A stretch of 64,000 nt of DNA from Flexilinea flocculi (GTDB lineage: Bacteria > Chloroflexota > Anaerolineae > Anaerolineales > Anaerolineaceae): assembly GCF_001192795.1 (NCBI RefSeq), contig NZ_DF968180.1:62001-126000 (forward strand), written 5' to 3'. Position 1 is the first letter of the stretch; the number at the start of each line of letters is the position of its first letter. The notes below the pieces were generated by a model that saw only the letters and a program-made list of their open reading frames with translations, was not told the DNA's origin and did not search any database. This document shows positions 7,721-16,613 of this stretch, in pieces. A program made the position numbers and the translations under genes.

Positions 7721-10046
7721 GTGTTTTTACCATTTGTTTTCGATTTCTTTTCGGATCGGTTCGGATGCAGATCATGTCGAGGAACAATCCGAGCAGCCAG
7801 GAGAGCAGGAAGTAAATCGCGGATACCATCACCAGCGGGAAGAAGGCATCAAAAGTACGACTGCGGATGATGTCGCCGGCTTTGGTCAAATCCTGCACAG
7901 CGATGTAGCCGACCACGGATGTCATCTTGACCATGGAGATGAATTCTCCTTTGTAGACTGGCAGTACCTGTTTCACGGCTTGCGGCAGGATGATGTAAAG
8001 AAAGGTTTGAAACGAGGTAAAACCACTGGCAATGCCGGCTTCTTTTTGTCCTTTATCCACACTTTCAATGGCGGTGCGGAACATTTCAGAGACATAAGCA
8101 GCGAAATTCATGCCAAAGGCGATCACGGCTGCGATGGTCGGATGGATATCCACCGAGGCGAATACGACATAAAATACCAGCATCAAGACCAGAAGCGCGG
8201 GAATTCCGCGCAGAATGGATATGTACACATTCGCGATACTGCGCAGTATCCGGTTGGCGGACATTCGCAGCATGCAGATGAACGCACCCAGCAATGTGCC
8301 AACGATGGCGGAGAAAAGCGCGATAATAAAAGTGACTTTTAAACCTTCTACGATCAGCAGATAGCGTTTTTCGGCGATGATGTTATTCTGAAAACTGCTG
8401 GCAACTTTTTGCAGAAAAGAGCGATTTTCGGTCGGTTGCGTCGCTGTTTGCTGAGCAAAGACAGCCAGATTTTTTCGAAGGGCGATGATGTCAGTTTTTC
8501 CCTTGATATAAGGATCAGAGAAATCGATTTGCTTGCTTCTTTCTTCCGTGATGGCAATTCCGTCAGCAATCATGTCCACTTTGCCGGATGCCAGAGATGC
8601 CACAAGCGCTGAAAAATCCATAGCGGTAATTTCCAGATTCAGCCCTTCTTTTTCGGCAAATCGCTGCACCATTTCAATGTCAAAACCGACATAGCGGTTG
8701 TTGACGACTGCCACAAAAGGCAGATCTGCTACTGCCACGCCCAGTATGATTTTTGGACCGTCCGGATGATTCTTGATCTCCGGCATTTGTGCTTTTTCCG
8801 GATCCTCTTCGTACCAGCGCTTGTAGATTTCTTCGTACAAGCCATTGGATTTCGCTTCGGCCAGAAACCGATTGAATTTTTCCCGCAGTTGCGGATTTTT
8901 CTTATTAAAACCAACACCTCTTGGCAGGGACATAACTTCATCGCTCAGAATGCCGATTTCCGGATTGGTTTTCAGTGCTACTTCCGCGGAGATACCGTCA
9001 ATCATGATTCCGTCAATCTTGCTGCTCTTCAATGCCATAATCATATCGGCAGTGCTGGAATAACTCAGCACCTGGGTTTCCGGATAATTTTTGCTTAGAA
9101 ATTCTCCATATAACGTGCCGGTTTGAACGCCGATCCGCTTGCCGATGAGATCTTTCAGGCTGGCCATGAGCTTTCCATCTGCTGGTACGGAAACCTGATA
9201 GGCAGCGATGTTCTTTTTCAATCCAAAGACGCTGACTCCTAATTCATAATAAGGATCTGAGAAATCAATCTGCTTTTTTCGTTCATCAGTAATCACAAGG
9301 GTGCTGGAGAGCATGTCCACTTTGCCGGCAGAGACGGCCGGAATCAGGGATCCAAACTCCATATCAACGGGGACATACTCCTTCCCCAGATAGGCAGCAA
9401 ACCGCTGCCCCAGTTCCACATCAAATCCGATCAACCGGTTGTTCTGGATCACGGTAAACGGCAGTCCTTTGTCACCGACCAGTCCCACTTTCAGTTGACC
9501 GTTTTCTCCGGAATTTTCAATGTCAGGCATGTCGGTGATATTGTTGGTAATCCAACGATTGACCATATCGTCAAAAATCCCGTTGGTTTTCAGATCGGCA
9601 AGAAAAGCATTGAATTCTCCAACCAGCGGACTCCCCTTCGAGAATCCTTTGCCGATTGGAATACGGTACAAAGATTCTGTGATGAAACCCAGTGTATCAT
9701 CCTGCCTCATCACTTCCAGAAAGGTCTCCCGAGTGATGAACGCACAATCGATTTTGCCGGCTTTGATTGCCAGAATGATATCTGGCACGGATTTGTACTG
9801 CATCACGGTAGCATGCGGATAGTTCTTCGTGGCATAGGCGTCATGGATGCTGCCCAAAAGGACGCCGATACGTTTGTCCTGAATGTCGTCGATTGAATGA
9901 ATCAGTTTTGAGTCATCTGCAGAAAGTTGCGCAGACTGCTGTATATTTTGCGCCGCTTTTTGACACCCGGAAAATAAAAAAAGGAGGATTAAAAAGATCC
10001 CAGCAATGATTATTTTTTTTCTCAATGGACGGGTTCCTTTCAACAA
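7713..10046 (-). CDS. Lipoprotein fusion of amino-acid binding-protein lobes and ABC permease (GlnH-GlnP type)
   Basis: The 777-residue frame starts with a lipoprotein signal (LFLFSGC, Cys28). Next come a SBP_bac_3 second lobe (about 50-165), a complete binding protein with first lobe (185-285) and second lobe (295-410), and a lone first lobe (430-530). It ends with a HisM/GlnP permease (about 555-765, EAA loop [15 protein letters not shown]). First lobes carry [10 protein letters not shown] and [16 protein letters not shown]; second lobes carry [10 protein letters not shown]. The order II-I-II-I is out of register with a normal I-II-I-II tandem. The frame opens at a TTG; a TTG at 10025 preceded by AAAGGA is a better start and leaves the lipobox intact. 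Confidence 0.87.
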   Translation of the reverse strand: MLKGTRPLRKKIIIAGIFLILLFLFSGCQKAAQNIQQSAQLSADDSKLIHSIDDIQDKRIGVLLGSIHDAYATKNYPHATVMQYKSVPDIILAIKAGKIDCAFITRETFLEVMRQDDTLGFITESLYRIPIGKGFSKGSPLVGEFNAFLADLKTNGIFDDMVNRWITNNITDMPDIENSGENGQLKVGLVGDKGLPFTVIQNNRLIGFDVELGQRFAAYLGKEYVPVDMEFGSLIPAVSAGKVDMLSSTLVITDERKKQIDFSDPYYELGVSVFGLKKNIAAYQVSVPADGKLMASLKDLIGKRIGVQTGTLYGEFLSKNYPETQVLSYSSTADMIMALKSSKIDGIMIDGISAEVALKTNPEIGILSDEVMSLPRGVGFNKKNPQLREKFNRFLAEAKSNGLYEEIYKRWYEEDPEKAQMPEIKNHPDGPKIILGVAVADLPFVAVVNNRYVGFDIEMVQRFAEKEGLNLEITAMDFSALVASLASGKVDMIADGIAITEERSKQIDFSDPYIKGKTDIIALRKNLAVFAQQTATQPTENRSFLQKVASSFQNNIIAEKRYLLIVEGLKVTFIIALFSAIVGTLLGAFICMLRMSANRILRSIANVYISILRGIPALLVLMLVFYVVFASVDIHPTIAAVIAFGMNFAAYVSEMFRTAIESVDKGQKEAGIASGFTSFQTFLYIILPQAVKQVLPVYKGEFISMVKMTSVVGYIAVQDLTKAGDIIRSRTFDAFFPLVMVSAIYFLLSWLLGLFLDMICIRTDPKRNRKQMVKTHD

Positions 10047-10180
10047 AAATTAGAGTACACAAACAACCGATCATCGAATCGATTGGGATTCTCTGAACGC
10101 TGCAGTGTGCCTGAATTAGATTGCAGTTTTAATTTGTTGACGTCGTAATAGTACTAATTCTACACGATTCTTTTTTATTT

Positions 10181-10302
10181 CAGCAATTTGAAAAATCACC
10201 TGACTTTTCAAATTATTTGCGAAAATTTGGAAAAATAAACCATAAGAACAACACAATAACAGGCTTTCTCTTTTTTCGTCTTTTTCAAATTTCGAATTGC
10301 TG
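10181..10302. repeat. Long-form TTCGAA element, hairpin decayed
   Basis: Left end CAGCAATTTGAAAAATC and right end CAAATTTCGAATTGCTG lie 122 bp apart, the standard long-form size. Only one arm-like stretch (CCATAAGAACAACACAATAAC) is recognisable, so the central hairpin seems lost. It fills the middle of the 10047-10392 gap. Confidence 0.65.
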
Positions 10303-10319
10303 TTGCTGTGTTTAATTCC

Positions 10320-10348
10320 TTGACGCAGCAAAATGGCCGAATTATAGT
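10320..10348 (+). promoter_or_regulatory. Promoter of the leader-peptide gene
   Basis: TTGACG (10320-10325), exactly 17 bases, then TATAGT (10343-10348) gives a near-consensus promoter 45 bases before the ATG at 10393. The peptide gene therefore has its own transcription unit. Confidence 0.6.
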
Positions 10349-10392
10349 TGAATGATGATCGATTGTCAGTTTTTTTAAAAGGAGAATAGAAG

Positions 10393-10632
10393 ATGCTACC
10401 TGAGAATGAAAGTCCTATTTCAAATCACAAAAAAATGAATGCTGCGGATTCACAGGAAGAAGTACTTTCTGATGAATTGCTGTCTGAGGCATCTGGGGGG
10501 ATGCGCGGTGATCATCTGACCAGGGTATCCGACGTTATGCGGGGTGACCCTCCGATGTTTTGGCCTAGCTGTGCCTGGTGTTCGATTCGCGATCGCTGCA
10601 CGATGGCTTGTTCAGACGGCAACGGTCATTAA
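10393..10632 (+). CDS. Orphan double-glycine leader peptide (RiPP/bacteriocin-like precursor)
   Basis: A 79-residue peptide with an excellent ribosome-binding site (AAAAGGAG) and its own promoter. Residues 1-36 look like a cleavable leader: acidic and ending LSDELLSEASGG, which fits the LSxxELxxxxGG consensus cut by C39-peptidase transporters. The 43-residue remainder holds two copies of MRGD, aromatic and proline residues, and four cysteines spaced C-x2-C-x5-C-x3-C. No modification enzyme, peptidase-transporter or immunity gene lies within the window. It is followed by a strong shared terminator. I do not recognise a named family. It may instead be a non-modified secreted peptide or a metal-binding peptide. 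Confidence 0.7.
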   Translation: MLPENESPISNHKKMNAADSQEEVLSDELLSEASGGMRGDHLTRVSDVMRGDPPMFWPSCAWCSIRDRCTMACSDGNGH

Positions 10633-10735
10633 TGGAATATCGAAAATATATTGGGAAGGATCTCTGAATCTATCCGCTATAGAAAATCATAGAAGAATTT
10701 CCCGCTTTCTTTGAAAGGCCGACCGAGTTCTTCAA

Positions 10736-10787
10736 TTGCTGCAAATCCAACGGATTTTTCCGTTGGATTTGCAGCAATATTTTTATT
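10736..10787. terminator. Bidirectional terminator, perfect 19-bp hairpin
   Basis: TTGCTGCAAATCCAACGGA pairs with its exact complement across a TTTT loop (10736-10777), followed by TATTTTTATTTA. It lies between the peptide gene and the convergent DUF2812 gene and can serve both. Confidence 0.85.
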
Positions 10788-11326
10788 TAACGATCCCGAT
10801 TGTGATAAATTTTCCAAACCACCCATCCGAGATACGTCGAAAATAGCACTGCACAAGCAATAAACAGGATCATTTGCCGTGTTTCCTCAGAGCTCATACT
10901 GGATGAAGATAAAAGAGTGGCAGCGATCATGACAAGCGTGATGACTGTAAACAGGATAAACGATACCATCACAGCATTCATCACATTGCGATTGCGTTTC
11001 TCGATACTTTCCAGATCTGTAAAAGATTCAGGACGGATAGCAGTGTATTCTTTGCGCCAAATGAAACAGCTTGCCATTTGACCGACAAATTCCCAACCAA
11101 ATTGGCGGTAGGTTTCGAGATAATCCCGCTTTGCACTGGTATGAATGTCAAAGATGTACCGATATTGTTTCGGATCTGTTTTTTTGAATACCATGCGGAT
11201 GGAACTCCATTGACCGATTTTATCGATATTCCAGCCATCTGCAGCCAGTTTTTCCATCCAGTTCTCATAGTCGGCTGGAACCATATAGCGAAACGTGGAA
11301 AACCATTCCGTTCTTGTTTTACTCAT
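10787..11326 (-). CDS. DUF2812 family membrane protein
   Basis: A 179-residue protein with a soluble N-terminal region of about 115 residues rich in aromatic residues (FRYMVPADYENWMEKLAADGW, then YRYIFDI and FGWEFVGQ). Two membrane segments follow near residues 120-140 and 150-170. This matches DUF2812 proteins, which are regularly encoded directly after a PadR regulator in Firmicutes and Chloroflexota; their function is unknown. The start codon overlaps the end of the padR gene by 4 bp, so the two are co-transcribed. A role in envelope stress or drug response is only a guess from that association. Confidence 0.85.
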   Translation of the reverse strand: MSKTRTEWFSTFRYMVPADYENWMEKLAADGWNIDKIGQWSSIRMVFKKTDPKQYRYIFDIHTSAKRDYLETYRQFGWEFVGQMASCFIWRKEYTAIRPESFTDLESIEKRNRNVMNAVMVSFILFTVITLVMIAATLLSSSSMSSEETRQMILFIACAVLFSTYLGWVVWKIYHNRDR

Positions 11327-11652
11327 CGAAAATCCTCCGTGATCTGAAAAAGCTCTCGAATCCGTTCAATTTCTTCCGAAAGAATTTTTTCTCCAATCTT
11401 TGTGATTCGATACTGCTTCTTGCGTTCAATTTCCTGCGTTGGCTGGATCAAACCATCCGATTCCAGTTTTGACAGGCTTTGATAGACAGTGCCTGCACCC
11501 AGCTTGATCCTGCCTCTGGTAATTTTTTCAACATCCTGCATAATCCCATAGCCATGGTTTTCTTCCCGCAGTGAGAATAGGATGAAGAACATGGTTTCAC
11601 TCATCGGGATAAACCGTTTCCTTATTTTCTGGTAATCCATCGGTACGCTCAT
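11323..11652 (-). CDS. PadR-family transcriptional regulator
   Basis: A 109-residue winged-helix repressor of the short PadR-s2 class. The N-terminal HTH has MSETMFFILFSLREENHGYGIMQ, with the wing GAGTVYQSLSKLESDGLI and the basic stretch ERKKQYRIT before a short dimerisation helix. Such proteins sense small molecules or repress their own operon. A palindromic site overlapping a promoter at 11889-11939, about 240 bp upstream, is the obvious target. It is overlapped and co-transcribed with the DUF2812 gene. Confidence 0.9.
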   Translation of the reverse strand: MSVPMDYQKIRKRFIPMSETMFFILFSLREENHGYGIMQDVEKITRGRIKLGAGTVYQSLSKLESDGLIQPTQEIERKKQYRITKIGEKILSEEIERIRELFQITEDFR

Positions 11653-11728
11653 TCTCTATAGGTTTTTATCGATTTCCGGGCTTAAAAAATAGGTTTGATT
11701 GTCTAATAAACAGGATTCATTCCTTTGC

Positions 11729-11850
11729 CAGCAATTCGAAATATAGGGAGAGTTTTTCGTTGTTGTGTTATTCTTATACTTCGCACAAAAAAAACACAAC
11801 AACGATTCTTCTTTCTTTTTCGAAAAGTCAATCCATATTTTGAGTTGCTG
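11729..11850. repeat. Long-form TTCGAA element with central hairpin
   Basis: The left end CAGCAATTCGAAATATAGGG and right end ATCCATATTTTGAGTTGCTG lie 122 bp apart. The hairpin outer arms are CGTTGTTGTGTT (11758-11769) and its exact complement (11793-11804), with an imperfect inner part. The element lies between the padR promoter and padR, so it should be transcribed in the padR 5' leader. Confidence 0.8.
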
Positions 11851-11888
11851 CTCCTTTGGCTAAGCCCGGGCTTATATCACGATAAATT

Positions 11889-11939
11889 ATAACGCATCGT
11901 GATATAGTAGCTATTATATCACAACGCGTTATATGTCAA
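11889..11939 (-). promoter_or_regulatory. padR promoter with overlapping PadR-type operator
   Basis: Read on the minus strand, a perfect TTGACA (11934-11939) is followed 15 bases later by TATAAT (11913-11918). Over the -10 lies the palindrome TGATATA-N8-TATATCA (11900-11921), itself inside a longer imperfect palindrome from ATAACGC at 11889 to GCGTTAT ending at 11932. The N8 spacing is typical of PadR sites. Autorepression of padR is the natural reading. The 15-base spacer is shorter than ideal. Confidence 0.65.
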
Positions 11940-11951
11940 TCGATAATCGAT

Positions 11952-12063
11952 CAATTTGAAATATGTAGAGGAGTTTTTATCGTTAGGTTGTTTTGAAAAA
12001 AGCACAAAAACAACAAATTTCCTTTTTTTTATTCGAAAAGTTAATCCATATTTCGAATTGCTG
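11952..12063. repeat. Long-form TTCGAA element, hairpin partly decayed
   Basis: CAATTTGAAATATGTAGAGG at the left and ATCCATATTTCGAATTGCTG at the right lie 112 bp apart. The centre keeps a weak pairing (TTAGGTTGTTTTG with CAAAAACAAC). It is a second copy close to the one at 11729-11850; together with the padR operator they fill the 11653-12157 gap. Confidence 0.7.
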
Positions 12064-12157
12064 CATAACGATATGTTTTGGTGGTTGATGCGAAGGGTTG
12101 GCTAATCGTTCGAATGCTGCGATGAATGGCATTCGTTTCTTTGTAAATATTGATTTG

Positions 12158-13111
12158 TCAGAACTCGGCTTCACGGAATTTCAATTCAGGCGCCTTAATG
12201 CTGACGCGCGTATTTGCCGGAACGGAATCGGTCAGGAAGACGTTGCCGCCGATTGTGACATTGTCGCCAATCACGGTTTCACCGCCCAGAATGGTAGCTC
12301 CGGAATAGATCGTTACGTTGTTGCCCACGGTGGGATGGCGTTTCGTATCGCTCCGAGCTTGTCCGCTTTTCGGTGAAAGCGCGCCCAGAGTTGCTCCCTG
12401 ATAAATTCGGACGTGGCTGCCGATGATTGTTGTTTCCCCGATGACGATGCCTGTTCCATGATCGATAAAGAAATATTCTCCGATGACAGCTCCTGGATGA
12501 ATATCAATGCCGGTTTTACTGTGAGCGTACTCGGTCATCATGCGGGGGATTAACGGTACTTGGCGCAAATAGAGCTCATGAGCGATGCGATAGACAAAGA
12601 TCGCAAAAAAACCGGGGTAGGAAAAAAGTACTTCCATTTTGCTTTTTGCCGCGGGATCACCTTCGAATGTAGCTGTCAGATCTTTTGCCAGATAGCGTTG
12701 GATATCCGGGATCTTCTGGATAATGGCTGAGCAAATTTCACGGGCTGCTGTTATATTTTCCGGTGTTTCTTCCAATGCCAACGAAATTTGTTTACAGAGT
12801 TTTTTCTGGATATGCTCCAATAATAATGCTGAGTATTGCTGCGGCGGAAGGCGGGTCAGGTAAGGATCGCCAAAATAGGCCGGGAAGAGCAGTTTTTGCA
12901 GATCATGCAAAATATCGATAACAGCGTTTCTTTCCGGCAGTCGCAGCAAAGAACCGTACATCGGAACATCATAATCGTTGTAGTTTTCAGCGATTCCTGC
13001 AGCAGCCTGCCTGATTTCATCTGTAGAATGATCCTGTTCCATGGTTTTCCTCTTTTTATCCGATTGATTTCCGCTGGTTATTCCGGATTGTTTATGCCTC
13101 ACAGGTTCCAT
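12158..13111 (-). CDS. cysE: Serine O-acetyltransferase (CysE/EpsC type)
   Basis: Up to 317 residues. A helical N-terminal half of about 170 residues is followed by a left-handed beta-helix of hexapeptide repeats with the SAT motifs GIDIHPGAVIGEYFFIDHGTG (active-site His in DHGTG) and KRHPTVGNNVTIYSGATILGG. It makes O-acetylserine from serine and acetyl-CoA, the first step of cysteine synthesis. The long N-terminus is typical of the EpsC-like group. Two starts are plausible: ATG 13111 (GGGAG upstream) and ATG 13042 (GAGG upstream, 294 residues). The first 23 residues look unstructured, so 13042 may be right. No cysK lies nearby. Confidence 0.9.
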   Translation of the reverse strand: MEPVRHKQSGITSGNQSDKKRKTMEQDHSTDEIRQAAAGIAENYNDYDVPMYGSLLRLPERNAVIDILHDLQKLLFPAYFGDPYLTRLPPQQYSALLLEHIQKKLCKQISLALEETPENITAAREICSAIIQKIPDIQRYLAKDLTATFEGDPAAKSKMEVLFSYPGFFAIFVYRIAHELYLRQVPLIPRMMTEYAHSKTGIDIHPGAVIGEYFFIDHGTGIVIGETTIIGSHVRIYQGATLGALSPKSGQARSDTKRHPTVGNNVTIYSGATILGGETVIGDNVTIGGNVFLTDSVPANTRVSIKAPELKFREAEF

Positions 13112-13256
13112 ACAGCTCCCTATCCGGAGATCATCCAGCCAATATACATTTTACTCCCCGGATAGCTTCAGTTTCTTTCTTTGTTCGAATTTCTACTTAT
13201 CAAGATTTAATAATCATCATTTTGAAATAGTAATTGCCCTTTTTCATGTGATAGAA

Positions 13257-13914
13257 GATTGCTTCGCCCTTGCAGGGCTCGCAATGACAAACTTCGCCAC
13301 TGTGTGGCTCGCATGGTAATCTGTCATAGCGAGAATAGCATCAGCCCGACACGTTGTCATTGCGAGGAGGGCATGAGCCTGACGAAGCAATCTCTTTTCG
13401 TGTGGCACCCTTTACATAATGGGGCAGGGAGATTGCTTCGCCCTTGCAGGGCTCGCAATGGCAAACTTCGCACTGTGTGGCTCGCATGGTAATCTGTCAT
13501 AGCGAGAATAGCATCAGCCCGACACGTTGTCATTGCGAGGAGGGCATGAGCCTGACGAAGCAATCTCTTTTCGTGTGGCACCCTTTACATAATAGGGCAG
13601 GGAGATTGCTTCGCCCTTGCAGGGCTCGCAATGACAAACTTCGCCACTGTGTGGCTCGCATGGTAATCTGTCATAGCGAGAATAGCATCAGCCCGACACG
13701 TTGTCATTGCGAGGAGGGCATGAGCCTGACGAAGCAATCTCTTTTCGTGTGGCACCCTTTACATAATGGGGCAGGGAGATTGCTTCGCCCTTGCTGGGCT
13801 CGCAATGACAAACTTCGCCACTGTGTGGCTCGCTCGGTAATCTGTCATAGCGAGAATAGCATCAGCCCGACACGTTGTCATTGCGAGGAGGGCATGAGCC
13901 TGACGAACCAATCT
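13257..13914. repeat. Tandem array of a 174-bp TCATTGCGAG-type repeat (3.8 units)
   Basis: Four units begin GATTGCTTCGCCCTTGC at 13257, 13431, 13604 and 13778 (periods 174, 173 and 174). Each runs through GGCTCGCAATGACAAACTTC and TGTCATTGCGAGGAGGGC to AGCAATCTCTTTTCG. The units are nearly identical, so the array expanded recently. The last unit stops at about 13914. Open frames across it are repeat artefacts (the well-known CHCEE-type translations). The array accounts for most of the 13112-13986 gap. Confidence 0.9.
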
Positions 13915-13986
13915 TTAAATAGCTACGAAAAAATGCCCTGTAGTTCGACATTCAGGGATGAATGCTCCAGATTGACGATTCCCGTG

Positions 13987-15828
13987 TTATTCGAGACAGG
14001 CGCTGCGCAAACCTGACACAACTCCTTGCATATAATACGGGTCAGGTGCAGAATTTTTCAAATAGCAGATCGCTTTTTCAGCTTGCATTCCCGGAGGAAC
14101 ATAGGCATAAGAGACGCATTCCCCGTCTGCCACACAGGCTGTCGCGCATTGATTCGGATCGGCTAACGTCATTTGAAACGACATGTAATCGGATCCAAAT
14201 CGGTCGGTATCATATTGCATACACAAATCGCTCTCTGTGATATCCAGACTGTTCTCCGGTAATTCTGATTCCGTATATTGTCTGGAGTATTCCGCCTGAT
14301 ACTGGCAATACGTGCTTCCGCCACCCCCGCACCATTTTGTTCTTAAACCGGAAGTACAGGATTCTGTTACATACTCGACACCAACTCCACAGAACAAAGA
14401 AGTACTCCACAAGTCTAATCCATGAAAAACTCCCAGGCTGGGATGATTGTCAACGGATGAAAGCAACGGCCGGTTTGCTTCTCCTACATTGAAGGAGGTG
14501 TCAAAAACGGGCAGAATCGATTTCCCTGCGTTGATGGAATCATATGCTGATGTGCAATATTCATGCGTTTCCAAAATGCCGATCCAGTCTTCAATGCTGT
14601 AAGTTCCCTGATAAGTCGTTTGTGCACATTCCCAGAAAGGATCAATATATGCTCCATGTTTTCCTTTAGAAACATAAATCTGCGCATGACGGCTGCCGGG
14701 GACGGAGACATTGGCTGCGCTCATTTGATCAAATTGCACTGGCATGATCCCTGCTGGAGCTGGTATTTCGTAAATCCAGGCATGCTCATGACGGTGGATC
14801 ACCAGTCTGCGAAGGATATAGCAGCGTGCGGATCCACCCGGATCATTGAATTGCTCTGACCAGTCTGGCGGATGCACACCGCAGGGTCCGTAAATTCGCT
14901 CCAGCCAAATTTCGATGGCTTCCGCATCCCCTTTGTGCCATTCGTATTGGAAAGCCGGAGTTTTCCATCCTAAAAAAGATCCGATATTCGGATATGCCCA
15001 GTCATCTTCATACAAAGCCACAACGGTTAAGATGACTCCGTTTTGCTGGATTCCATCCAGCAAAAATTGCGGAGAAACTTGATAGGCGTAGCGGATGACT
15101 TTCGCAGGTTCATCTACGTGCAGGTAATATTGTGGCGTAAAGGTGTTGGCAACCCAATTTTCCTCTGTTTCAGCGATTCCATCATCATCCCAGTCATCAT
15201 CGTTTTGTGAATTTTGAGCCTCATCAGCGTTTTGATTTGAATAATTCTCTTCCTCGGAGGATTGATAGCCGGCAAATCCACTCTGATTAAAACCAAATGA
15301 GGTTTGTGCTGCAGCATTGAATGACCAACGCTGATCGGTTTCAGAACTATTGTCAAATTCACAATCCCAAAGCTGGATGTAGGAACCGCTTTCAGTTCCG
15401 GATACACCTGGAATATCTGCGCACTTCCCGGAGAAGAGATTCTGTAAATAACCATCCGAAGTGAGCGACCAGCGTTGATCGGTATCTTGATAATCCCATT
15501 CGCAATCCCATAATTGTAATTTTGCAGAATTCGCTCTTCCGGAAGCGCCTGGAACATCCAGGCATTTTCCAGATGCAGTATGAATCAGGTAGTTGTTGTT
15601 GTCGATTTCCCAATTTTGATCGGATGATGCATCACAATCGTTCAATTGGACCAGCGTTCCGTTCTCTGCATTGATCCCCTCCGGATCCATACATTTCCCG
15701 GAGAGCAGATTGATGATTGCGCTGTTATTTTGATTGTCAATGTTTTTCGGAGATGCTGCCAAAAGCGTAATAATCACCACTACATTCCAGATTAAAACCG
15801 AAATGACAATCCAATATCGGATTTTCAT
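13987..15828 (-). CDS. Secreted multidomain protein: ricin-type lectin, central NLP/Vps62-like region, PAN domain
   Basis: A 613-residue exported protein. The N-terminal hydrophobic segment (residues 6-24) is a signal or anchor. Residues of about 35-175 form a beta-trefoil with the Q-x-W repeats QNW, QRW, QRW expected of a ricin B-type lectin. An acidic Asn/Gln-rich linker with DDDWDDDGIAETEEN (thrombospondin-3-like calcium loop) follows. The central region (about 230-500) contains RHEHAWIYEIPAPAG and YVSKGKHGAY, which recall the HRHDWE core of NPP1/NLP proteins or Vps62-like proteins; this match is tentative. The last 65 residues have the cysteine pattern of a PAN/apple domain. A carbohydrate-binding surface or secreted role is likely; the activity is unknown. 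Confidence 0.75.
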   Translation of the reverse strand: MKIRYWIVISVLIWNVVVIITLLAASPKNIDNQNNSAIINLLSGKCMDPEGINAENGTLVQLNDCDASSDQNWEIDNNNYLIHTASGKCLDVPGASGRANSAKLQLWDCEWDYQDTDQRWSLTSDGYLQNLFSGKCADIPGVSGTESGSYIQLWDCEFDNSSETDQRWSFNAAAQTSFGFNQSGFAGYQSSEEENYSNQNADEAQNSQNDDDWDDDGIAETEENWVANTFTPQYYLHVDEPAKVIRYAYQVSPQFLLDGIQQNGVILTVVALYEDDWAYPNIGSFLGWKTPAFQYEWHKGDAEAIEIWLERIYGPCGVHPPDWSEQFNDPGGSARCYILRRLVIHRHEHAWIYEIPAPAGIMPVQFDQMSAANVSVPGSRHAQIYVSKGKHGAYIDPFWECAQTTYQGTYSIEDWIGILETHEYCTSAYDSINAGKSILPVFDTSFNVGEANRPLLSSVDNHPSLGVFHGLDLWSTSLFCGVGVEYVTESCTSGLRTKWCGGGGSTYCQYQAEYSRQYTESELPENSLDITESDLCMQYDTDRFGSDYMSFQMTLADPNQCATACVADGECVSYAYVPPGMQAEKAICYLKNSAPDPYYMQGVVSGLRSACLE

Positions 15829-15884
15829 AGGTACCTCCTTCTTAACCGACCGGTTCCCCCATACCGGAATGGATCCATCAAATC

Positions 15885-15998
15885 GAAAATTTGAAAAGTC
15901 TTGTGATACAAGAGAGAAAGCTGGCTGTTATGTTGTTTTTTTGTTCTGTGAAAAAGCAATATAACATCGAATAATTCTTTCCATATTTCGAATTGCCG
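15885..15998. repeat. Long-form TTCGAA element with imperfect hairpin
   Basis: The left end AAAATTTGAAAAGTC, the hairpin arms TGTTATGTTGTTTTTT and AAAAAGCAATATAACA (two mismatches), and the right end TTCCATATTTCGAATTGCCG are in the standard order. A short decayed copy follows at about 16017-16073 (TTTTCGAATAAAGAGCGG to ATTTCGAAAAACTGG). Confidence 0.7.
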
Positions 15999-16504
15999 GA
16001 ATGGATGACGGAATTGACCGAATTTTCGAATAAAGAGCGGTTTTTCCCAATATTTCGAAAAACTGGAATCCGTGGCTTTAGAATTTTGTTTCAGGTGGAT
16101 ATTTTTGGATTGAAGATAATAGAATTGACTGAAAGCAGGCTCAACTGCACAAAAAAAAGACTTCCCCATGATCAAAACCGTAAATATGATCAGGAAGACG
16201 ATAAATATCTTCATTTTTATGCCTTTAACTTCATTCTACAATGAATTGTCCATCTCAAAACATTGATTTTCGATCCAATACTGTGAAATAAGGAGCGAGA
16301 TTCTTTGTGGTTCTGATTATTTGTGCTTTGTGCCAACGATTATTATGATGAATCATTTATGGATTAATTTATCAGTGCGATCATAGAGTATCAATCTATT
16401 CCCACATTTGGCAGGAGATTGCTTCACCCTTACATCAATTCCATTTGACTTGTTTTCGAATAATTACATATAGACCATTATTCATTAAGGTAAAAGACTT
16501 TAAT

Positions 16505-16558
16505 ATTTGTAGACAATTTTTTCCATTTCTCCTAATTCCCATATTTCGAATTGCTGGT
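16505..16558. repeat. Short or decayed TTCGAA element upstream of larB
   Basis: GACAATTTTTTCCATTTC then AATTCCCATATTTCGAATTGCTGG gives a clear right end without a hairpin. The remaining 15999-16504 part of the gap holds only the short copy noted above, a fragment of the TTGCTTC repeat near 16415 (GGAGATTGCTTCACCC), and no gene I can support. Confidence 0.5.
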
Positions 16559-16613
16559 ATACAATAAGAATAGAAGCTGGTTACATAAAAAGGATCATTG
16601 AAAACAAAATACA

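Noticed and set aside
13257-13914. Regular array considered as CRISPR
   Set aside because: The repeat unit is 174 bp with no unique spacers and no cas genes; it is a plain tandem duplication.
13259-14016. Open frames on both strands across the 174-bp array, with repeated protein motifs
   Set aside because: The frames are open only because the repeat length is near a multiple of three; the translations are the known artefact of this repeat class, with no ribosome-binding site.
15825-16214. Minus-strand 129-codon frame with a signal-peptide-like start
   Set aside because: Most of it is the translation of TTCGAA elements and their hairpin. Only the first 30 residues look protein-like, so it is not called, though a tiny membrane peptide cannot be excluded.
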